NCBI GenBank assembly: GCA_963837365.1
Contig: CAWIMW010000002.1
Coordinates: 434,001 to 498,000, forward strand
Length of the DNA: 64,000 nucleotides
DNA from: CAWBXL01 sp963837365
GTDB lineage: Bacteria > Acidobacteriota > Terriglobia > Terriglobales > Acidobacteriaceae
Reading direction: 5' to 3'
Shown: piece after piece, positions 58,265 through 64,000 of the stretch
How the letters are laid out: each line of letters begins with the position of its first letter
Position numbering within the stretch: the first letter of the stretch is position 1
Notes under the pieces: model-generated
The model's database searches: none
Seen by the model: the letters and a program-made list of their open reading frames with translations, nothing else
What the model was told of the DNA's origin: nothing
Program-made: the position numbers and the translations under genes

Positions 58265-59284
58265 ATGATTGTCGCAATGCAGGAAGGCGCGACCGACGCG
58301 CAGATTCAGGACGTAGTCGAACACTTAATCCGCATGGGTTTCTCCGTTCACCGCACCACGGGTGAGCGTCAAACCGTGCTCGCGGCTGTGGGTGCGCGAA
58401 CGGATTTTGATACCCGCATCCTCGAAGTGCTGGACGGCGTCGAACATGTCCACCGCATCAGCGCCCCGTATAAGCTCTCGGGCCGTGCGTTTCGCCCTGA
58501 AGGCACCATCATCGAGTTTCCGAATGGCTTGAAAATTGGCGGCCCCGATGTGGTCGTAATGGCCGGCCCCTGCTCGGTCGAGTCGCGGGAACAGCTATTC
58601 ACCGTCACCGAACAGATCGCCAAGGCTGGCGCGCGCGTACTGCGTGGTGGAGCCTTCAAACCTCGCAGTTCGCCATATTCCTTCCAGGGCATGGGGCTCG
58701 AAGGGCTCAAACTGCTGCGTGAAGCCGGAGACAAGTTCGGCGTGCTGGTAATCAGCGAAGTGATGGAAATTTCGCAGATCGCCGTCATGCTGCCCTACAT
58801 TGACATTTTTCAGGTGGGCGCGCGCAACATGCAGAACTTCAACCTGCTGCGCGAGTTGGGAAAAGTCAAAAAACCGGTACTGCTGAAACGTGGCATCGCA
58901 GCCACTTTGGAGGAACTCCTCCTTTCTGCCGAATACATCATGTCAGGCGGCAACTACGACGTGATCCTGTGCGAGCGCGGCATCCGGACGTTCGAGACCT
59001 ACACCCGCAACACGCTCGATGTATCGGCGATTCCCATCATCAAAAAGCTTTCCCACTTGCCCATGACTTCCGACCCTTCGCATGGCACGGGCTTGCGGGA
59101 CAAAGTCGCGCCGATGGCCTGTGCATCGCTGGCGGCAGGCGCGGACGCACTACTGATGGAAGTGCACCACAACCCGGACAAAGCGCTGTCCGACGGCGCG
59201 CAGTCACTCTATCCGGACCAGTTCGCGAAGTTAATGGACCAGTTGCGCATGATCGCGCCGGCCATCGGACGCAAGATCGCCTGA
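58265..59284 (+). CDS. aroF: 3-deoxy-7-phosphoheptulonate synthase (DAHP synthase)
   Basis: 339 residues. N-terminal regulatory ferredoxin-like domain (1-70: MIVAMQEGATDAQIQDVVEHLIRMGF) then the TIM-barrel catalytic part with MAGPCSVES, RGGAFKPRSSPYSFQG, LLKRGIAATLEELLLSAEYI and PSHGTGLRDKV. This is the AroA-gamma/Thermotoga-like type. First step of the shikimate pathway from PEP and erythrose-4-phosphate. Feedback control by tyrosine is known for this type; the coupling to a neighbouring chorismate mutase may also matter. Confidence 0.93.
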   Translation: MIVAMQEGATDAQIQDVVEHLIRMGFSVHRTTGERQTVLAAVGARTDFDTRILEVLDGVEHVHRISAPYKLSGRAFRPEGTIIEFPNGLKIGGPDVVVMAGPCSVESREQLFTVTEQIAKAGARVLRGGAFKPRSSPYSFQGMGLEGLKLLREAGDKFGVLVISEVMEISQIAVMLPYIDIFQVGARNMQNFNLLRELGKVKKPVLLKRGIAATLEELLLSAEYIMSGGNYDVILCERGIRTFETYTRNTLDVSAIPIIKKLSHLPMTSDPSHGTGLRDKVAPMACASLAAGADALLMEVHHNPDKALSDGAQSLYPDQFAKLMDQLRMIAPAIGRKIA

Positions 59285-59285
59285 T

Positions 59286-59394
59286 TTCACCACGGAAGCA
59301 CGGAGGCATGGAGAAAAACAACTGCTCTTCCAGTGAAGTCAATCTCGTGGCAAGAACCATTGCTTTTCTCCGTGCCTCTGTGGCTCCGTGGTAA
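59286..59394. repeat. Palindromic repeat, ACCACAGAGG/CACGGAG family, copy 3
   Basis: TTCACCACGGAAGCACGG then AGGCATGGAGAAAAA at the left; GCTTTTCTCCGTGCCTC then TGTGGCTCCGTGGTAAG at the right. It fills the whole gap between aroF and tyrA, beginning one base after the aroF stop codon. Confidence 0.78.
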
Positions 59395-59403
59395 GACCCT
59401 CTC

Positions 59404-60274
59404 ATGCCCATTCGTCAAATCACCATCATCGGCACAGGCCTGATCGGCGGCTCGCTGGGTCTGGCGCTGAAGAAAAAGAAGTTTGCCGGAAAGATCATCG
59501 GTTGCGACAGTGCTGGTGTCATGGACCGGGCCGTGAATCGCGGCGCAATTGACGAAGCCATCGCTCTTCCCACTGACGCCGTACGTGGCAGTGAGGTGGT
59601 GGTCCTGGCATCCCCGGTAGGCGCAATCATCGATCTGATCGGGCATGTGGGCCCGGCGCTTCCGCCGAAAACCCTGCTGACTGATGTCGGCAGCACAAAA
59701 TCCGAAGTCCTGGCCAAAGCAAAATCAGTATTTCGGCAAAACCGTGGGCAAGCGCTTCCTCGCGGGCCATCCCATGGCTGGCAAGGAGCAATCTGGCGTA
59801 GATTTCGCCGATCCAGACCTTTTCCAGGGCGCAGCATGGTTTTTCACTCCCATCCACGGCCAGAACATGTACAGCGGTATGGGTGGCGAATTTATCGAGT
59901 GGATAGAAAAAATCGGCGCCCGCATTGGCAGTATGGACGCCGACGAGCATGACAAGCTGTGCGCGTGGATCAGCCACCTCCCGCAGATGATCTCCACCGC
60001 CCTGGCTGCGACCCTGGTGGATGAATACGGCGATGAAGCTCCACTGCTCGAAGCCGGAGGCCGCGCCCTTCGCGAGATGACCCGCATCTCATCCAGCCCC
60101 TACTCCATGTGGCGCGATATTGCCATCACCAACAAGAAGAATATTCAGGATGCCCTGCACAAATTAGAGCAACGTCTCGCCCACATCCGCGAGAACCTCA
60201 ATACTAAGCAACTGGCGGTTGAGTTCGAACGCGCCCACCATCTGCGCAAGATTCCGCCTGCTAAAAAGAAGTAG
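59404..60274 (+). pseudogene. tyrA: Prephenate dehydrogenase, one-base frameshift
   Basis: Frame 1 from 59404 has the NAD motif IIGTGLIGGSLGLALKKKK and LLTDVGSTKSEVLAKAKSVF. The continuation GKTVGKRFLAGHPMAGKEQSGVDFADPD to LEQRLAHIRENLNTKQ is in the next frame to 60274. Removing one T in GTATTTCGG (59729-59737) gives a 289-residue TyrA. Converts prephenate to 4-hydroxyphenylpyruvate. As in trpB, both halves are well conserved, so decay is very recent or the extra base is an error. Confidence 0.86.
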
Positions 60275-60289
60275 TAGGATTGTCTGCCT

Positions 60290-60997
60290 ATGAACAAGGT
60301 GGTTGCCAATGCCGATGAAGCCATCAAAGACGTCTCCGATGGCTCCGTAATTCTAGTGGGCGGCTTTGGACTGTGCGGCAATCCAGAAAACCTCATCCGC
60401 GCGCTAGTCAAAAAGGGAACGAAAAATCTCACCACCATCAGTAATAACGCCGGAGTGGATGGCCTGGGCATCGGTCTATTGTTGGCAGCAGGCCAGCTGC
60501 GCAAACACATTGGCACCTACGTCGGCGAAAATAAGCTGCTGGAAGAAATGATCTTGAACAAGAAGATTGAATTGGAGCTTGTCCCTCAGGGAACATTTTC
60601 CGAGCGCATCCGCGCAGGCGGAGCGGGCATACCGGCGTTTTTCACCCCCACTGGATATGGCACAGTCGTGGCCGAAGGCAAAGAAACCCGCGACTTCGAT
60701 GGTCGCCAATACGTCATGGAGCGAGCCATTAAAGCCGACTTCGCCTTCGTGAAAGCGTGGAAGGGCGACAAGTGGGGCAATCTGGTATATCGCAAGACCG
60801 CCAGAAACTTTAACCCCATGATGGCAACCGCCGCGAAGATTACGATTGCCGAAGTCGAGCATCTGGTGGAACCTGGTGAACTCGATCCCGACATGGTGCA
60901 TACACCCAGCGTGTACGTGAAACGCATTTTTAAGGGCGAATTGTTTGAGAAGCGGATTGAGCGGCGCACCGTCAGGAAGGCGGCACCCGCTAGCTAA
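60290..60997 (+). CDS. scoA: 3-oxoacid CoA-transferase, subunit A
   Basis: 235 residues. NKVVANADEAIKDVSDGSVILVGGFGLCGNPENLIRALVKKG is the CoA-transferase family I subunit A start; TISNNAGVDGLGIGLLLAAGQLRKHIGTYVGENK and the LEHLVEPGELDPDMVHTPSVYV-like end are typical of succinyl-CoA:acetoacetate (ScoA/AtoD) enzymes. Activates acetoacetate with CoA from succinyl-CoA. Partner subunit B follows. Confidence 0.92.
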   Translation: MNKVVANADEAIKDVSDGSVILVGGFGLCGNPENLIRALVKKGTKNLTTISNNAGVDGLGIGLLLAAGQLRKHIGTYVGENKLLEEMILNKKIELELVPQGTFSERIRAGGAGIPAFFTPTGYGTVVAEGKETRDFDGRQYVMERAIKADFAFVKAWKGDKWGNLVYRKTARNFNPMMATAAKITIAEVEHLVEPGELDPDMVHTPSVYVKRIFKGELFEKRIERRTVRKAAPAS

Positions 60998-61065
60998 CTC
61001 CTGGAAATGGGAAAGGTACGAGTTCTACTCGTGCCGCTAAGATATGGAGGTTCGCGGAGGAAATT

Positions 61066-61100
61066 ATCAGTTTCCGGTTGCTGGTTCTCGGTTCTCAGTT
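61066..61100. repeat. Short stutter (GGTTCTCGGTTCTCAGTT) between Shine-Dalgarno and scoB start
   Basis: ATCAGTTTCCGGTTGCTGG then TTCTCGGTTCTCAGTT lies between GGAGGAAA (61056-61063) and the scoB ATG (61101). A related inverse sequence (GAGAACCGGGAACT... CCGAGAACTG) is in the trpC-trpF gap at 54062-54091. Confidence 0.55.
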
Positions 61101-61775
61101 ATGACCAAGCCTGCCAAAGACGCAGAAAAGCGCGAGCGCATAGTAAAGCGCATCGCCCAGGAACTACGTGACGGCTTCTATGTCAACCTGGGCATAGGCA
61201 TGCCCACGCTGGTGGCGAACTATGTCCCGGCCGGCATGGAGGTAGTCCTGCAAAGCGAAAACGGAATGCTGGGAATCGGCCCCTATCCGCTCGAAGGCAC
61301 CGAAGATGCCGACCTCATCAACGCCGGCAAAGAAACCGTCAGCGAAATTCCCGGCACTGCCTTTTTCTCCAGCGCGGATTCCTTCGCCATGATCCGCGGT
61401 GGCCACATTGACTTGAGCGTGCTGGGGGCCATGGAAGTAGACGAAGAAGGCAACCTGGCCAACTGGATGATCCCCGGCAAAATGGTCAAAGGTATGGGTG
61501 GCGCGATGGACCTCGTCGCCGGCGCGCGACGCGTGGTGGTCGCGATGGAACATACCAACAAAGATGGCCAGCCTAAGATTCTGAACAAGTGCACCCTGCC
61601 ACTGACGGGAAAGAAAGTGGTGAATATGATCGTTACCGAGATGGCAGTGATCCAAGTGACGCCGACCGGTCTGGTACTTGAAGAAGTTGCGCCCGGACTA
61701 ACCGCGGACGACGTTCAACGCGCCACCGCACCCACACTCATCATCAGCCCTACACTTAAGGTGATGACTACTTAG
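61101..61775 (+). CDS. scoB: 3-oxoacid CoA-transferase, subunit B
   Basis: 224 residues from the ATG at 61101; an in-frame ATG at 61044 would add 19 unconserved residues read through the stutter repeat. IAQELRDGFYVNLGIGMPTLVANYVP and VVLQSENGMLGIGPYP (catalytic Glu in SENG) define subunit B. Pairs with scoA to transfer CoA between succinyl-CoA and acetoacetate. Its stop codon overlaps that of the convergent M28 peptidase by 8 bp. Confidence 0.9.
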   Translation: MTKPAKDAEKRERIVKRIAQELRDGFYVNLGIGMPTLVANYVPAGMEVVLQSENGMLGIGPYPLEGTEDADLINAGKETVSEIPGTAFFSSADSFAMIRGGHIDLSVLGAMEVDEEGNLANWMIPGKMVKGMGGAMDLVAGARRVVVAMEHTNKDGQPKILNKCTLPLTGKKVVNMIVTEMAVIQVTPTGLVLEEVAPGLTADDVQRATAPTLIISPTLKVMTT

Positions 61776-63450
61776 TTCCCAAGCTCTTCAGCCGTGCCGC
61801 TTCAAACTCATCACCCTTCTGCCATTCCACCAACTTGGCGGCATTGGCTGCCTGCCATCCCAGTGCGAACCCGAACCGGGCCATTACAGCGTCGCAAGTG
61901 AAATCCGCTTTCGGATCGAACTCATCGCTCGGCTGGTGGTAGTGCTTCTCGGTGTATTCCTCAGCCTGCTTCATACCCCAGGCCTCGTCATGCCCTTTAA
62001 ATTTCACGCCCGGTGAAACCGAGAAGGCAGGTATCCCCACGCGGGCCAGGCTGAAGTGGTCGGAACGGTAGTAGTAACCGGCCTCGGGATGCGCATCCGG
62101 CCGGATAGCCAAACGAAACTCCATCGCCAGCGCGTGCACGACAGGATAAAAAGTAGTCCGGTCTGATCCTGAAACTTCCACCTCCTGCGGAGCGCCGAGC
62201 GGAGGGATGTCGTCGAAGTTCAAATCCAGTGTGATCTTCCCCGCCGGAATCGGCGGATGCTTTCCCAGGTACTCCGAGCCCAACAGTCCTTGCTCTTCCG
62301 CTGTCACCGCCGCGAACAAGATAGACCGCCGTGGCTTCTGCACCGCCTGGGTAAACACATTGGCCAATTCCAGAAGAATTCCGCATCCGGTTGCGTTGTC
62401 ATCGGCCCCGTTGTAGATGTTGTCCCCCGTCTCATCCGGGCGTATCCCGAGGTGATCGTAGTGCGCGGTGTACAACACGGCTTCGTCTTTTAACGCTGAA
62501 TTTGCACCCGGAAACATGCCGATAACATTATTCGACTCGAACGGGCGGACCTTGCTTACCATCTGTGCCTTCAATCTCACCGGCAGAGGCACAGGATGAA
62601 AGTCGCGCGAGCGGGCATCTGCCATAAGCTTGTCCATATCCAGACCTGCACTCGCGGCCAGCTGTTTCGCAATGTCGAGCTGAACCCAGGAAGCGACTTT
62701 CAACTTCGGCGTGCCATCCAGTTTGAGATTAGACTTCTCACCCGAGTTTGAATTGCGCACGACTTCCCAGCCATAGCTGGCCATGTCGGTCTTATGAATC
62801 AAAATCGCGCCCACTGCGCCTTTGCGCGCTGCTTCTTCGTACTTATATGTCCAGCGGCCGTAATAGGTCAGGGCTCGTCCTTTGAAGAATTTGGGATCAT
62901 TCGAGTCCGGCTCGCTCACCAGCATCAGCAGAACTTTGCCGCGAACATCTACTCCCTTGTAGTCATCCCACTGATATTCAGGCGCCTCAATGCCGTAGCC
63001 AACGTAGACGATGTCGGCATCCACGCTCGATTTCGCTTGCTGCGTTTGATCAAAAGCGACATATTCGTCGAGATATTTCAGGTTGCGGGCATCGCCGCGT
63101 GCAGGTACCAGCGAAAAAGTGCTTTCGGGAAGAGTTGTGACCCCGACCATAGGGACCTTTTGCATGTAGGTACCGTTCTCTCCCGCTGGTTTCAGGCCGT
63201 ACATGGCGAACTGTGTCGCGATGTATTCAGCGGCAATATCGCCGCCGCGCTGTCCCGTTCCCCGCCCTTCCAGCAGATCGTGCGAGAGAAACCGCACATG
63301 CTGGCGGATCCGTAGCGGATCAATTTTTTGCATGGCATTAATCGCTGTCCCCGGAAGGTGAGCATTTGCAGACTCAGCAGCAGTTCTTTGCGCGGATGAA
63401 AAACCGGAGAGTAACAATGCTAAGAGAACGGCTAGAACACTTTTCTGCAT
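61768..63450 (-). CDS. Exported M28-family metallopeptidase
   Basis: 560 residues. Signal peptide (1-20, ending FSSAQ). A PA-type insert at about 130-280 (YVGYGIEAPEYQWDDYKGVDVRGKVLLMLV). The M28 zinc centre has TAHYDHLG (His, Asp), GADDNATG, AVTAEEQGLLGSEYLG (Glu pair), and the C-terminal YRSDHFSLARVGIPAFSV. Probably an aminopeptidase acting outside the inner membrane on peptides. Single gene, converging on scoB. Confidence 0.9.
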   Translation of the reverse strand: MQKSVLAVLLALLLSGFSSAQRTAAESANAHLPGTAINAMQKIDPLRIRQHVRFLSHDLLEGRGTGQRGGDIAAEYIATQFAMYGLKPAGENGTYMQKVPMVGVTTLPESTFSLVPARGDARNLKYLDEYVAFDQTQQAKSSVDADIVYVGYGIEAPEYQWDDYKGVDVRGKVLLMLVSEPDSNDPKFFKGRALTYYGRWTYKYEEAARKGAVGAILIHKTDMASYGWEVVRNSNSGEKSNLKLDGTPKLKVASWVQLDIAKQLAASAGLDMDKLMADARSRDFHPVPLPVRLKAQMVSKVRPFESNNVIGMFPGANSALKDEAVLYTAHYDHLGIRPDETGDNIYNGADDNATGCGILLELANVFTQAVQKPRRSILFAAVTAEEQGLLGSEYLGKHPPIPAGKITLDLNFDDIPPLGAPQEVEVSGSDRTTFYPVVHALAMEFRLAIRPDAHPEAGYYYRSDHFSLARVGIPAFSVSPGVKFKGHDEAWGMKQAEEYTEKHYHQPSDEFDPKADFTCDAVMARFGFALGWQAANAAKLVEWQKGDEFEAARLKSLGTK

Positions 63451-63575
63451 CCTTAAGGCTCCTCGAGTACGGCGAGTTTAGTCAGAAACCATTCATTGTA
63501 GCGATGATTCAAATACGCTTGCATCTACCGAACCGGAATGGTCAACCCGCAACCTGCGGGTCAGTTTTTTGACCC

Positions 63576-64000
63576 TCAACCAGGGCGATAGGCAGGTATG
63601 GATTCATCAGGCTGAAAAACCGGGCGGAAGGCGACCTTGCCAACCTCGGCGGCCTTCCGGTTGATCTCCTCAATGTCCGGTTGCACCCAGCCCACGCTGG
63701 AAATTTCAACGGTTCCGTCCGTATCAATCCAGAAGGTCGTTGGCACGTTGGTCAAACCGTATGCATTCGAGGCAGGGTACGAATCTGTATCGTCCAGTAA
63801 TACCGGAAAGGTCAGGCCAAATTCCTTGATGAACACGGCGGTGTCTTTCTTTGTATTCTGCGAAATGCCAATGATGGTTACATGCTTTGCCCCGTAAGCC
63901 TTATAGATCCGTTCAAGAAATGGAAATGCATACTGACAAACCGGGCAGGAAATCTTAAAGAAAGCCGCGACCACGGGACCGTGGGCAAGTGCCTCCCGCA
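63576..64000 (-). CDS. Thioredoxin-fold redoxin (TlpA/AhpC-TSA type), 5' end outside window
   Basis: At least 141 residues; the frame stays open to the window end, so the start is missing (a GTG at 63974 is just an internal Val). REALAHGPVVAAFFKISCPVCQYAFPFLERIYKAYG has a CPVC active site in a TlpA-like position, followed by VTIIGISQNTKKDTAVFIKEFGLTFPVLLDD and NVPTTFWIDTDGTV (cis-Pro). Reduces disulfides or peroxides. Confidence 0.82.
   Translation of the reverse strand, partial: REALAHGPVVAAFFKISCPVCQYAFPFLERIYKAYGAKHVTIIGISQNTKKDTAVFIKEFGLTFPVLLDDTDSYPASNAYGLTNVPTTFWIDTDGTVEISSVGWVQPDIEEINRKAAEVGKVAFRPVFQPDESIPAYRPG

Noticed and set aside
61014..61034. Hairpin GGTACGAG/CTCGTGCC after scoA as a terminator
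   Set aside because: No T-run follows, and scoA and scoB should be co-transcribed.
1..64000. CRISPR array, complete insertion sequence or prophage
   Set aside because: No regularly spaced repeat-spacer pattern, no full-length transposase or integrase and no phage structural gene was seen.

Overview
The window looks like a chromosomal segment of a soil bacterium, most likely Acidobacteriota (class Terriglobia, Koribacter-like). This is an inference from gene content and style: a CheB-CheR-PAS hybrid, sigma factor/anti-sigma pairs, DUF5752 next to a TreT-type glycosyltransferase, an ARPP-1-type exported protein, and many short palindromic intergenic repeats. Most of the window is ordinary, densely packed bacterial DNA with frequent 4-nt ATGA/GTGA stop/start overlaps. 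There is no intact insertion sequence, prophage or CRISPR array.

Layout. 0-9 kb: a BON-domain protein (cut by the window edge), a MarR regulator with a rhodanese-doxX operon under matching palindromic operators, purB, a second MarR with a CLC chloride channel, an anchored trypsin-like protease and an M23 protein. 8.6-14 kb is the most irregular part: three copies of a three-hairpin repeat, an IS110-type transposase remnant, a PD-(D/E)XK-like gene, and a cheB-cheR-PAS gene bracketed by two copies of the clpC 3' end, one intact and one decayed. 14-25 kb: clpC, lolD/lolC, lexA, trxA, a sigma factor/anti-sigma pair with a divergent ARPP-1 gene, and a HEAT-repeat protein. 25-38 kb: ferredoxin-NADP reductase, cupin, ilvD, galT with a frameshifted inositol-phosphatase-like gene, tRNA-Leu(CAA), a tripartite RND efflux operon, OsmC, and a sigma factor fused to a zinc-finger anti-sigma domain, divergent from a truncated receiver protein.

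38-49 kb is largely an osmotic-stress and trehalose region. DUF5752-treT-nitrilase-GNAT run rightward. otsB-otsA-mscS and tpr-clc run leftward. 49-53 kb: tdh, a small zinc ribbon, OsmC, a persulfide-dioxygenase-like MBL-rhodanese fusion, and tRNA-Leu(CAG) followed by a second copy of its 3' end. 53-62 kb: an aromatic amino acid cluster, trpC-trpF-trpB-[degraded insert with toxin-antitoxin remains]-trpA-chorismate mutase-aroF-tyrA, followed by a two-subunit CoA transferase. An M28 peptidase and a partial thioredoxin-fold protein close the window.

Three otherwise well-conserved genes (inositol phosphatase-like, trpB, tyrA) each carry exactly one extra base, which raises the question of sequence errors versus real decay. 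At least seven families of short palindromic or 'stuttering' repeats occupy the intergenic gaps. In two places (aroF, scoB) they lie between a good Shine-Dalgarno sequence and the start codon.
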